From positions 1 to 55,056 of the forward strand of contig CAJAUT010000011.1 of assembly GCA_903945195.1 (NCBI GenBank): 55,056 nucleotides of DNA. Direction: 5' to 3'. Each line of letters begins with the position of its first letter. Position 1 is the stretch's first letter. Of the stretch, positions 38,507 to 47,959 are shown piece after piece. This DNA comes from an uncultured bacterium. GTDB taxonomy: Bacteria > Patescibacteriota > Microgenomatia > UBA1400 > UBA12108. The notes beneath the pieces are model-generated. The model ran no database searches. It was not told the origin of the DNA and saw nothing but the letters and a program-made list of their open reading frames with translations. A program made the position numbers and the translations under genes.

Positions 38507-39923
38507 ACTCCACTTATTATTACTAGCAGCTATCCTGATCTTGGGGGTATTCCTACGTAGTTACAAAATCCATGAGTATCTAGGTGACTGGCATAGTTGG
38601 CGCCAAGTAGATACCGCGAGCGTCGCCAAAGAATATGTCAAAGCGGGCAAGATCGATCTCTTGCACCCTACATTCCATGATTTATCTAGCATTCCTTCAG
38701 GACTAGACAATCCTGCTGGGTATCGCATGGTAGAGTTTCCGCTGCGCGATGGTTTACACGCTTTTATTGCTATGCAGTTCCCCGGCCTTGGATTTCTAGA
38801 GATTGGTCGGGGTCTGTCTATCCTTTTTTCATCTCTTACCATTGTCGCTATCTACCTGATTGTTTACCCTTTGTCTGGTCCACTTGCAGCATTGTCGTCT
38901 GCTTTTGTCTATGCTATTTTGCCCTACAACATGTTTTATGGTCGCGTCATCCTGCCTGAGCCCATGCTTGTCATGTTTACCATGTATACGCTCTATTTCT
39001 ACATAAAATATTGCGACACAGGAAAACTGGAGTACTGGATCACCGGATTACTCGCATTCTCAGCTGCTCTCTTGCTAAAACCTACCTCTCTCATCATCTT
39101 GCTCCCAATGGTCGGCTACTTTTTTGCAAGCTCAAACAAATCTCTCAAATTATTTTTTACCTCGATAGTTCTCCCACTACTTGCCATCATCCCTTATGTA
39201 TTGTGGCGTAAACATATCGCTATCTACCCAGCAGGTATCCCAGCTAGTGCTTGGCTCTTCAATAGTAATGGAATTCGCTTTAAAGGATCCTGGTTCAAAT
39301 GGCTATTTGGCGATCGCATCGGTAAGATGATCTTAGGTTACTGGGGACTCATCCCACTTGGCTTTGGTTTGTCCAAGTTAGGCGAAAATAAAAAAGAAAC
39401 TCTAGTTTATGGCGGTCTCCTGCTGGGCTCACTTGCTTACCTCTCTGTCATCGCCACAGGCAATGTCCAGCACGATTATTATCAGATCCAGATCATGCCC
39501 ACGATCGCGATTCTAGTAGGTGTAGGTATCTCTTATATGATCTCTCTAAAAAAAGGTCTAGCCAAAATATTTGCAGTTCTACTCACTACTTTTATCCTAG
39601 GTTTGTCATGCGCTTTGTCATGGTACGAACTCAAAGGCTTTTTCTGGGTCAACAATAGAGCCATGGTAGAAGCAGGTATCTATATAGACCAAAATACTCC
39701 AAAAGACTCTCTAGTGATTGCGCCTTATCAGGGCGATACTGCTTTCTTGTATCAGACAAATAGGCGTGGCTGGCCGATCGGCGGAGAGATAGACAAAAAA
39801 ATCAAAGCAGGAGCTACCTATTACGTCACGACTACTAGGGATCAAGAATTCAACGAGCTTAAATCCAAATATAAAGTCATTATCGAAAACGACAGGTATT
39901 CAGTAATAGATTTAACCAAATAA
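38481..39923 (+). CDS. GT39-like membrane glycosyltransferase
   Basis: HSWRQVDTASVAKEY; multipass; likely start ATG 38481. Confidence 0.8.
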   Translation: MTIKSQLNKLHLLLLAAILILGVFLRSYKIHEYLGDWHSWRQVDTASVAKEYVKAGKIDLLHPTFHDLSSIPSGLDNPAGYRMVEFPLRDGLHAFIAMQFPGLGFLEIGRGLSILFSSLTIVAIYLIVYPLSGPLAALSSAFVYAILPYNMFYGRVILPEPMLVMFTMYTLYFYIKYCDTGKLEYWITGLLAFSAALLLKPTSLIILLPMVGYFFASSNKSLKLFFTSIVLPLLAIIPYVLWRKHIAIYPAGIPASAWLFNSNGIRFKGSWFKWLFGDRIGKMILGYWGLIPLGFGLSKLGENKKETLVYGGLLLGSLAYLSVIATGNVQHDYYQIQIMPTIAILVGVGISYMISLKKGLAKIFAVLLTTFILGLSCALSWYELKGFFWVNNRAMVEAGIYIDQNTPKDSLVIAPYQGDTAFLYQTNRRGWPIGGEIDKKIKAGATYYVTTTRDQEFNELKSKYKVIIENDRYSVIDLTK

Positions 39924-39958
39924 CTTTATGAACTTTATAAACTTGATGGACTTTAAAC
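39923..39958 (+). repeat. Nonamer minisatellite ACTTTATGA ACTTTATAA ACTTGATGG ACTTTAAAC
   Basis: Period-9; begins at last base of upstream TAA, just before ATG 39965. Confidence 0.8.
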
Positions 39959-39964
39959 TATAAT

Positions 39965-41146
39965 ATGAAAGTCCTCATGCTTACTCCATATCTCCCGTAC
40001 CCCCTAGTTTCTGGCGGTCAGATCCGCACCTACAACCTCCTCAAACATTTATCCAAACATCACGAGATCACTTTGTTCTCTCTGATTAAAGATGAGTCTG
40101 AAAGGGAGCATCTAAGCGAGCTTCACAAATACTGTAAAAATATCCAGCTTTTCAAACGCACTAAAAATCCTTTTGTCTTGCGCAATATCTTGCTGGCTGG
40201 TTTTTCCTCTTATCCCTTTGTGGTCACTCGCAACCTCCCACTCAATATGAAAAAAGCTGTAGGTGACGAACTTGCTCGTGGGAGTTACGACCTGATCCAC
40301 GCCGAGACCTTTTACATGATGCCAAATATTCCACACACCAAAGTGCCTATCATCTTGGCAGAGCAAACTATCGAATATCTAGGCTATCAAGATTACATGA
40401 AAAAAGCCAACCCAATTCTGAGACCTCTGTTAAAAATTGATATAAACAAAATCAAGTATTGGGAGCGATACTTCTGGCAAAAAGCCGACAAGCTCATCAC
40501 CATGTCTAGTGAAGACAAAGAGTTTATCGAGCGGGTGCTTGGTAAGCCTCAAAACATCTCGGTCGTAGCAAATGGAGTAGATCTAGATTTCTTTTCTAAA
40601 GTCAAAAAGAATTTACCATATGATCCCACCGTCTTATTTGTAGGGACCTTTAAATGGCTCCCAAATATCGAAGCGGTAGACGAAATAGTCAAAAAAATTT
40701 GGCCCCTCATCCTCCAAAAACTCCCAAGTGCCAAACTCAAAATCGTCGGCTTTTCACCTACAGAAAAAATAAAAGGTTATGCCAGTGACTCCGTAGAGGT
40801 CCTAGGCGGAATAGAAGATATCAGACAAGCATTTGCAGGCGCTCACGCGCTTCTGGCCCCTATCCGTAGCGGAAAAGGCACTAGATATAAAGTCCTAGAG
40901 GCCATGATCACAGGGACTCCTGTGGTAGCAACTACCTTGGCTGCAGAAGGACTAGACTTAAAGCATGGAGAAAACGTACTGATCGCAGATTCATCGGCAA
41001 ATCTAGCCGCAGCTACAGTTAGACTCCTCGAAGACAACGTATTGCAAAAGAAACTAGCTGTTGCGGGACAGAGTCTGGTCAAAAAAGGTTATAGTTGGGA
41101 TACAATAGCCAAAGATCTAGACAAAGTTTATAAGGAATTTATATGA
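39965..41146 (+). CDS. GT4 glycosyltransferase
   Basis: MLTPYLPYPLVSGGQIRTYNLLKHL; GKGTRYKVLEAMITGTPVVATTLAAEGLD. Confidence 0.9.
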   Translation: MKVLMLTPYLPYPLVSGGQIRTYNLLKHLSKHHEITLFSLIKDESEREHLSELHKYCKNIQLFKRTKNPFVLRNILLAGFSSYPFVVTRNLPLNMKKAVGDELARGSYDLIHAETFYMMPNIPHTKVPIILAEQTIEYLGYQDYMKKANPILRPLLKIDINKIKYWERYFWQKADKLITMSSEDKEFIERVLGKPQNISVVANGVDLDFFSKVKKNLPYDPTVLFVGTFKWLPNIEAVDEIVKKIWPLILQKLPSAKLKIVGFSPTEKIKGYASDSVEVLGGIEDIRQAFAGAHALLAPIRSGKGTRYKVLEAMITGTPVVATTLAAEGLDLKHGENVLIADSSANLAAATVRLLEDNVLQKKLAVAGQSLVKKGYSWDTIAKDLDKVYKEFI

Positions 41147-42045
41147 AAAACAAATTTGATGTCTCAGTTATCATCTTAAATTACAACGCCGAAAAATTTT
41201 TGCGTGAAACCCTAAAATCAGTGGAGATGCAAAAAGGTGTAACAGTAGAAACGATAGTCGTAGACAACAATAGTTCCGATGGTTCCCGTGCCATGGTCGC
41301 CAAAGAATTCAAAAATGCGCGCTGGGTCCAGCGCGATACCTCCCTTGGTTTTTCTGCCGGCAACAATGCAGGTCTTCCATTTGTGCACTCTGACGCAGTT
41401 CTTTTCTTAAATCCAGATGCTAGCTTTACCAAACCAACTGACTTAAAAATGTGTCTAGACAAGCTCTGGAGTGACGACACCATAGGTACCATCACTGGTC
41501 GAGTCAACCTAGTCCTTACCGGCGGGATCGACGAAACCTGCCATCGCGGTTTCCCCACACCCTGGGCAGGATTTACCCATTTTTCCGGACTTTCGAAGCT
41601 TTTCCCCAATGTGCCATTTTTCAATCAGTACACCAAGCGTTACCTAGACTATACAACTGAGCACGAGATCGATGCAGTAGGCGGCATGTTTATGCTCATG
41701 CGCCGCTCTGTAGGCAAGCAAGTGGGGTGGTGGGACGAAGATTATCCGCTCTACGGGGAAGATATAGATTTTTGTTATCGCCTCAAAGAAGCAGGCTACC
41801 GCAATCTTTACTGGCCCAAGGTCAAAGTGTTGCACTACAAAGGTGTGACAACCGGCATGTCCAAACAAAGTAGTACGGTTAGTACCGCCAAAAAGGACAC
41901 AATCCGCCGCGTCAAAGGCTGGTCAGTCCAGGCTATGGAGATCTTCTATCGCAAACATTACGTCAAAAAATATCCCTTCTTTATCAACTGGCTCGTATTC
42001 CTAGGGATAAAAGTGATGAAGTTCCGCCGCGTCACCATGGCCTAG
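41143..42045 (+). CDS. GT2 glycosyltransferase (rhamnosyltransferase-like)
   Basis: VSVIILNYNAEKFLRETLKSV; DNNSSDGS; FLNPDASF. Confidence 0.9.
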   Translation: MKNKFDVSVIILNYNAEKFLRETLKSVEMQKGVTVETIVVDNNSSDGSRAMVAKEFKNARWVQRDTSLGFSAGNNAGLPFVHSDAVLFLNPDASFTKPTDLKMCLDKLWSDDTIGTITGRVNLVLTGGIDETCHRGFPTPWAGFTHFSGLSKLFPNVPFFNQYTKRYLDYTTEHEIDAVGGMFMLMRRSVGKQVGWWDEDYPLYGEDIDFCYRLKEAGYRNLYWPKVKVLHYKGVTTGMSKQSSTVSTAKKDTIRRVKGWSVQAMEIFYRKHYVKKYPFFINWLVFLGIKVMKFRRVTMA

Positions 42046-42056
42046 TTTGTCCCTAT

Positions 42057-42091
42057 CTACAATCTACGACCAACGATCTATAATCTAAGTT
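42057..42091 (+). repeat. Heptamer minisatellite CTACAAT CTACGAC CAACGAT CTATAAT CTAAGTT
   Basis: Period-7 array abutting ATG 42092. Confidence 0.8.
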
Positions 42092-43174
42092 ATGAATATC
42101 GCAATCGATGCTAGGTTTTATGGCACTGGTCACACAGGCCTAGGCAGATATACAACCAATGTTCTCAAGTACTTGCCTAATTACTTTAAGGGTCGGACCC
42201 TTAAAGTCTTGCTTCGTGACGCTGAGTACGACAACTTCCCCTCTGGCAAAAACATCGTCAAGATCCACGCCGAGATCCCTCATTACTCACTAGCCGAGCA
42301 GATCATGATGCCTAGACTCCTAAAGTCGATTGGGGCTGATCTCCTCTATACCATGCACTTCAATGCTCCAATCTACGCTGGTATCCCAACGATTATCACT
42401 GTCCACGACCTGATCAAATCTCATTTTACTGGCCGCGATACTACCACTCGAGCACCCTGGCTCTACACTCTCAAACGTTTCGGTTACAACCAGGTGATCA
42501 AAAATACTCTTCTTAAAGCTTCTGACATCATCGTCCCTACAAACACAGTCAAAAACGATATACTAGGGATGTTTACTAGCGTCAAGCCCGAGCGAATACA
42601 TCCTATCGCAGAAGCTCCTGACGAGATTTTTAGAACTTCAAATAACTTGAAGGACTTGATGAACTTGAAAAACTTGCCACTAAATTACATCTTATTTGTG
42701 GGTAATGCCTACCCCCACAAAAACCTCTCTGTGCTACTGGAAGCCATGAAATCCCTATCAGATTATGAGCTAGTCATTGTCGCCAAATCTACTCCATTTT
42801 TGTCTCGCGCACTTGCTCCCTATGACCAAACTAGGATCCATCTACTGCAAAATCTCTCTGACCAAGATCTTGTTTCTGTATACAAGCAAGCCAGTCTCCT
42901 AGTTACCCCGTCTCTTATGGAAGGGTACGGTCTAGTAGGTCTAGAAGCCCTTATGGTGGGCACTCCAGTTGTCGCTAGCAACATCCCAGTCTATCGCGAA
43001 GTGTATGGTGACAAAGTCACCTATTTTGACCCGACCTCATCCAACGACCTTGTTCGTGCAATTAGTTCCGTAGGGGCGAGGCATGCCTCGCCCGTGTTCC
43101 ATTTTGCAAGATCATGGGACGACGTCGCAAGAGATATTTCGGAGGTCATCCATGCACGTAGCTCTAGTCTATGA
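42092..43174 (+). CDS. GT4 glycosyltransferase
   Basis: TPSLMEGYGLVGLEALMVGTPVVASNIPVYREV. Confidence 0.9.
   Translation: MNIAIDARFYGTGHTGLGRYTTNVLKYLPNYFKGRTLKVLLRDAEYDNFPSGKNIVKIHAEIPHYSLAEQIMMPRLLKSIGADLLYTMHFNAPIYAGIPTIITVHDLIKSHFTGRDTTTRAPWLYTLKRFGYNQVIKNTLLKASDIIVPTNTVKNDILGMFTSVKPERIHPIAEAPDEIFRTSNNLKDLMNLKNLPLNYILFVGNAYPHKNLSVLLEAMKSLSDYELVIVAKSTPFLSRALAPYDQTRIHLLQNLSDQDLVSVYKQASLLVTPSLMEGYGLVGLEALMVGTPVVASNIPVYREVYGDKVTYFDPTSSNDLVRAISSVGARHASPVFHFARSWDDVARDISEVIHARSSSL
42183..42207. repeat. 25-nt palindrome inside GT4 CDS
   Basis: ACTTTAAGGGTC-G-GACCCTTAAAGT, 12-bp arms. Confidence 0.85.
42645..42677 (+). repeat. In-CDS nonamer array ACTTGAAGG ACTTGATGA ACTTGAAAA ACTTGC
   Basis: Period-9; encodes NLKDLMNLKNL. 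Confidence 0.75.
43074..43093. repeat. 20-bp perfect palindrome inside GT4 CDS
   Basis: GGGCGAGGCATGCCTCGCCC, encoding GARHASP. Confidence 0.9.
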
Positions 43175-44210
43175 TCGTCTAAACAAGATCGGTGGGGCAG
43201 AGCAGATCCTCATTGCACTTCATGAGCTTTATCCCAGTGCCGATTGGTATACCAGTTTCTGGAATCCTAGCACTGCGCCATTTTCAAAGGATTGGCAGGT
43301 TCATAGTTTCAAATATCTACGAAGTCATCATGAGTGGTTTCCATGGGCGATGCCATTTATCTTTGAGTCCTTTGATCTACGTGACTATGACTTAGTCATC
43401 TCTATCGGTAGCGCCGAGTCCAAAGGGGTAATCACGGGCCCAAGTACGCTACATCTAAACTATTGCCTTACTCCCACCCGTTATCTTTACTCTCACAAAG
43501 ATGAGTATCTATCAAACCCTTTGTACAAATGGATCGCAGGATTTTTGCGTAAATGGGATCTAGTTACAGCAACTCGGCCAGATAAAATGATTGCAATAAG
43601 TACTCAAGTGAAAAATAGAATAAAAAAATACTACAACCGCGATGCAGATATCATTTTCCCCCCCGTCGACACCACCAAATTCAAGCCTTCCGGGAGACTC
43701 CCGGAAGGTAAATATTTCCTCGTTGTGTCTAGACTTGTGCCATACAAAAAAATTGATGTCCTAGTCAAAGCCGCAAACCTAGCTAAAGTAAATCTCATAA
43801 TTATCGGAGAGGGCAGTGAATACTCAAAGCTAAAGTCGCTCGCGGGTCCCACAGTCACGCTCCTGGGTCATATAGACGACAAAGAGCTCGCCAGCTACTA
43901 CCAAAATAGTCTGGCATATCTGCAAGCAAACGAAGAAGATTTTGGCATCTCTATGTGTGAGTCACTTGCATCAGGCAGACCAGTGATCGCCTACGATGCA
44001 GGTGGTGCTAGAGACATAGTTATTCCAGGAGTAAACGGTACTTTGCTGCCCTCAAACTCAGTTTCTTCATTTGCAAAAGCCCTCAAAGAGTTTGATACAA
44101 TGTCCTACGTAGCTGCAGATTGTATAAATTCTGCTACTAGATTTGATAGAGAAAAATGGAAACAAAGCATACAAGAAAGGATAACTAGTTTATGGACAAC
44201 AAAAACGTAA
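43152..44210 (+). CDS. GT4 glycosyltransferase
   Basis: Start ATG 43152; VALVYDRLNKIGGAEQILIALHELYPSADWYTSFWNP. Confidence 0.9.
   Translation: MHVALVYDRLNKIGGAEQILIALHELYPSADWYTSFWNPSTAPFSKDWQVHSFKYLRSHHEWFPWAMPFIFESFDLRDYDLVISIGSAESKGVITGPSTLHLNYCLTPTRYLYSHKDEYLSNPLYKWIAGFLRKWDLVTATRPDKMIAISTQVKNRIKKYYNRDADIIFPPVDTTKFKPSGRLPEGKYFLVVSRLVPYKKIDVLVKAANLAKVNLIIIGEGSEYSKLKSLAGPTVTLLGHIDDKELASYYQNSLAYLQANEEDFGISMCESLASGRPVIAYDAGGARDIVIPGVNGTLLPSNSVSSFAKALKEFDTMSYVAADCINSATRFDREKWKQSIQERITSLWTTKT
43686..43708. repeat. 23-nt palindrome inside GT4 CDS
   Basis: CCTTCCGGGAG-A-CTCCCGGAAGG, encoding PSGRLPEG. Confidence 0.9.
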
Positions 44211-45274
44211 AAGTTCTCATCATGTGCGGCGGCAAGGGTACTCGTATGTGGCCTATTTCCAATATGGCTCACCCCAAACAATTCGAAAGTATTTTAGGCG
44301 ATATCTCCATGTTTAGGGAGACTGTCGACCGTGTACTTACTTCTTTTAAGCCAGAAGATATTTATATTGCCACCTCAGGTCTTTTTGCTGATCAAATTAA
44401 AACGCAAGCCACCGAGATTCCGAGCGAAAACTTTATCTTCGAGCCAGCCATGCGCGACAATCTAGGAGCACTAGGGTTGGCTACTTCTATCATCGAAAAA
44501 CGCAATCCAGGGTCTGTCATGGTCTTGCTCTGGGGCGCAGATCATCTAGTCAAAAAAGTAGATGTTTTCCTTGATGCTTTAACTAAAGCTGCCGAACTGG
44601 CAAGCGAGAGTGACAAGATGATCCTCATCGACTCAGTAGCTACCTACCCTACCGTTCACAATGGTTGGATAGAGATAGGCAAAAAGATCTCTACTCACAA
44701 AGGATCAGATGTCTATGAATTTATTCGCCAGGTAGAAAAACCAGATCTAGCCAAAGCCCAAGAGTTTTTTGACTCAAAAAATTACCTGATTCACACTGGA
44801 TATATGGCTACCAAAACTAGTTTGCTTTTGCAGTTCTACAAAGAATATGCTCCAGAGACATACGCGATCATTGAGCGCATCACAAACGCAGTTGATACTA
44901 AAGAATTTGAAAGTGTTTTGGAAACTGAGTATCCAAAATTTGAAAAGCTCTCTGTCGATTACGGACTTTATGAAAAACTTCCCTCAAGCACTCAGTGGGA
45001 GATGCCTGCCGAGTTTGGCTGGGTAGACGTAGGCACCTGGGAACTTCTATATCATGGCTTAGACAAGGATGAAAATGGCAACGTAATCATCGGTAAAGCC
45101 AATTTGATCAATGTCAAAAACTCTTTGATCATCACCAAAAAAACGGGTATCATGGGACTCATCGACCTAGATGGTGTGATAGTTGTAGAAACAGATGACG
45201 ACATGTTGGTAGCACCTCTAAAGGATGCTCCAAAAGTCAAAGAGCTCTATGCACTCATCGAGTCACAAACATAA
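44192..45274 (+). CDS. manC: Mannose-1-phosphate guanylyltransferase
   Basis: VLIMCGGKGTRMWPISNMAHPKQFESILGDISMFRETVDRV. Confidence 0.85.
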   Translation: MDNKNVKVLIMCGGKGTRMWPISNMAHPKQFESILGDISMFRETVDRVLTSFKPEDIYIATSGLFADQIKTQATEIPSENFIFEPAMRDNLGALGLATSIIEKRNPGSVMVLLWGADHLVKKVDVFLDALTKAAELASESDKMILIDSVATYPTVHNGWIEIGKKISTHKGSDVYEFIRQVEKPDLAKAQEFFDSKNYLIHTGYMATKTSLLLQFYKEYAPETYAIIERITNAVDTKEFESVLETEYPKFEKLSVDYGLYEKLPSSTQWEMPAEFGWVDVGTWELLYHGLDKDENGNVIIGKANLINVKNSLIITKKTGIMGLIDLDGVIVVETDDDMLVAPLKDAPKVKELYALIESQT

Positions 45275-45277
45275 ACT

Positions 45278-45907
45278 ATGAGTTACATCCCAGCAGTCAA
45301 AAGAACCCTCGATATCATAGTCGCTCTCATCTTGGGCATGATCTTTTTGCCAGTGTGGTTAGTTGTTCCTTTTCTCATTGTCATGACCTCACCTGGCCCT
45401 ATCATCTATCGTCATAAAAGAGTGGGCAGGGACGGCAAGCCATTTTCTATGTACAAATTCCGCTCGATGGTCATAGATGCCGATGATATCTTGCACAATC
45501 AAGATAAAAATCTCCTCAAAAAATTCAAAAAAATGGACTGGAAACTCGAAGCCAAAGATGATCCTCGCATCACTCCACTAGGGAGGGTTCTGCGCGCCCT
45601 GACGATCGACGAATTCCCTCAGATCTACAATGTCCTAGTTGGCGATATGTCTATGGTCGGCCCTCGCGCCTATTTATCACGCGAACTCGACGAACAAGTG
45701 CAAAAATATCCAGGAACTGCTAAACTGATGAAGACTGTGTTAAAAGCCAAGCCAGGTATCACAGGTCTATGGCAGGTATCTGGTCGCAACGAAGTCACTT
45801 TTGACAAGCGGGTAGGCCTTGACGCAGAATATGTAAATAATCTTAGTTTATGGAATGATCTGGTAATCCTATGCAAAACCCCGAAGGCAATGATCAGCAA
45901 GTGGTAG
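45278..45907 (+). CDS. Polyprenyl-phosphate sugar-1-phosphate transferase
   Basis: VKRTLDIIVALILGMIFLPVWL; GPIIYRHKRVGRDGKPFSMYKFRSM; DEFPQIYNVLVGDMSMVGPRAY. Confidence 0.95.
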   Translation: MSYIPAVKRTLDIIVALILGMIFLPVWLVVPFLIVMTSPGPIIYRHKRVGRDGKPFSMYKFRSMVIDADDILHNQDKNLLKKFKKMDWKLEAKDDPRITPLGRVLRALTIDEFPQIYNVLVGDMSMVGPRAYLSRELDEQVQKYPGTAKLMKTVLKAKPGITGLWQVSGRNEVTFDKRVGLDAEYVNNLSLWNDLVILCKTPKAMISKW

Positions 45908-47859
45908 ATTCACAAGTTCTCATAGAAGCTCATGAGACAGATGGGGTAGTACAACCTATGACAGACTCACTTATCACCCCAGTTAAATCAAAAAAATCTC
46001 TATTCAAACGACCCTGGTTTCTAATCCTGTTAGCTGTAAGCTGCATGCTGTTAGCCATCGCGGTTTGGCTAGGAGTTGTTGCCAAGTTCACCTACGACAA
46101 AGTAGGTGCAATTGAGACACATTTGACCGCTACCTCAACCGCCTTTGCTTCACGTGATCTTGCACTTGCTGAGTCCGAGTTAGCAAATACCAAGACAGCT
46201 TTGTCAGATGCCAAAAAATCCTACGACGCCGTGGGTCCTTTGCGCTATGTGCCGCTTTTAGGTAGCTATCTTAAAGACGTAGATCATCTATTTGTTGCAG
46301 GAGAAAAGGGGACAGAGATCGGCGATATGGTGATCTCTGCTATCAAGCCTTATGCCGACATCATGGGCTTTAGTGGGACAGAGACTGTAGATCTAGGTTT
46401 ACAAACTGCCGAAGATCGCATCATCTTTGTCGCGACAACTGTAGAAAAGATTGCGCCTCAAATGGATCAAATTTCCGCCAAACTCAAAGAGGTCAGTAAA
46501 GAGTTTGAGTCGATCAACGAAAATAGATACCCAAAAACCATCATGGGCAAGCCAGTACGCGAAAAAATCTTGACTATGAAGACTACAGTTGCTGGCGCTG
46601 CCGAGTCACTGGGTCAATTCCAGCCTATCGTCAAGCTATTACCAGATCTCCTAGGCAATCCAGATCCAAAGAAGTATTTGATTATGTTCCAAAACGATGC
46701 CGAGCTTCGCCCCACCGGCGGCTTCCTCACGGCTTATGCCACCATGACTATCCTCAAAGGCAAGATCACCCCAGGCATCTCCGAAGATATCTACACGCTT
46801 GACGCCGGGTTCAAGAAAAAGGTGCCAGCACCTGACCCAATCAAGAAATATCTGCCACTTGTCTACAACTGGAATCTACGCGACATGAATCTCTCGCCAG
46901 ATTTTAAAGATTCTATGGACACCTTCACGACTTACATGAAAGAATCATCCGTCGCCCCAGAATTTGACGCGCTCGTGGCTATCGACACCGAGGTGCCAGT
47001 GCGTATCCTCAAAGTCCTAGGGCCAATAGGAGTACCTGGATATGGTGGCAAGTTCAGTGCAGAGATAGATCCACGCTGCGACTGTCCTCAGGTCATCTAT
47101 GAACTCGAAAACATCATTACTCGTCCTACCTATGAGATCCGTGAAGGTAGAAAGAGTATCCTAGGACCTCTCATGAACTCTATGCTTGCCAACATGATGG
47201 GCTCACCAAAAGCCAAATGGGCCGAGTTCTTCAATATCTTTACCGAAAGTATCAAAGAAAAGCATCTACTGATGTACTTCAAGGATGAAAACAAACAAAA
47301 TGCGGTCGAAGTCCTAGGTGCTGCAGGCAGGATCAATGATTATGTCGGCGACTATCTCCATATCAACGATACCAATTTTGCCGGAGCCAAATCCAATATG
47401 TTTGTGACCCAAGAAACTGAGCACACAGTCACAGTAAATGGCGATGGTTCCCTCACCAAAAAACTGATCCTCACCTACAAAAATCCTCGCAAAGGTGACA
47501 ACTGCAATCTAGAAGCCGGGCTACTCTGTCTAAATGGACAGCTTCGCACCTGGCAGCGTATCTACGTGCCAAAGGGCTCGATCTTAAAGAGCGCCAAAGG
47601 TTACGAGCTAGATAGTACAACCACTGAAGATCTAGGTAAGACTGTGTTTGAAGGCTTCTTTATCCTAAGTCCTGAATCCGTCAAAAAACTAGAAGTCGAG
47701 TACACCGTGCCAGCTGGCGTAGTAAAAGGAGACAACTACAATCTCTTGATCCAAAAGCAGCCAGGTACGAAAGATATCAAGACCACTATCACAGTCGGTA
47801 CCGCCAAGCCCAAGACCTATACCCTCGACTCCGACCAGGAGATTATTCTGCCACGCTGA
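45871..47859 (+). CDS. DUF4012-type membrane protein
   Basis: KKYLIMFQNDAELRPTGGFLTAYATMTILKGKI. Confidence 0.85.
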   Translation: MQNPEGNDQQVVDSQVLIEAHETDGVVQPMTDSLITPVKSKKSLFKRPWFLILLAVSCMLLAIAVWLGVVAKFTYDKVGAIETHLTATSTAFASRDLALAESELANTKTALSDAKKSYDAVGPLRYVPLLGSYLKDVDHLFVAGEKGTEIGDMVISAIKPYADIMGFSGTETVDLGLQTAEDRIIFVATTVEKIAPQMDQISAKLKEVSKEFESINENRYPKTIMGKPVREKILTMKTTVAGAAESLGQFQPIVKLLPDLLGNPDPKKYLIMFQNDAELRPTGGFLTAYATMTILKGKITPGISEDIYTLDAGFKKKVPAPDPIKKYLPLVYNWNLRDMNLSPDFKDSMDTFTTYMKESSVAPEFDALVAIDTEVPVRILKVLGPIGVPGYGGKFSAEIDPRCDCPQVIYELENIITRPTYEIREGRKSILGPLMNSMLANMMGSPKAKWAEFFNIFTESIKEKHLLMYFKDENKQNAVEVLGAAGRINDYVGDYLHINDTNFAGAKSNMFVTQETEHTVTVNGDGSLTKKLILTYKNPRKGDNCNLEAGLLCLNGQLRTWQRIYVPKGSILKSAKGYELDSTTTEDLGKTVFEGFFILSPESVKKLEVEYTVPAGVVKGDNYNLLIQKQPGTKDIKTTITVGTAKPKTYTLDSDQEIILPR

Positions 47860-47867
47860 CATTTTTG

Positions 47868-47896
47868 TTGAAACTGTTGACCTAGAGTGATATACT
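47868..47896 (+). promoter_or_regulatory. Promoter TTGAAA-N17-TATACT
   Basis: ttgaaactgttgacctagagtgatatact. Confidence 0.6.
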
Positions 47897-47909
47897 GTAG
47901 CAATAAACG

Positions 47910-47942
47910 CCTCGTCTATGCCTCGGCTCGACGAGGTTTTTT
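47910..47942 (+). terminator. Intrinsic terminator
   Basis: cctcgtc...gacgagg followed by TTTTTT. Confidence 0.8.
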
Positions 47943-47959
47943 AATGCTAAAATGATGAT

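Noticed and set aside
39959-39967. TATAATATG as a promoter for the 39965 GT4
   Set aside because: The -10-like box directly abuts the ATG, so transcription would start inside the gene; more likely part of the repeat/AT-rich spacer.
17973-42677. CRISPR array interpretation of the 7- and 9-nt arrays
   Set aside because: Units are far too short, without spacers, and no cas-like gene is present.
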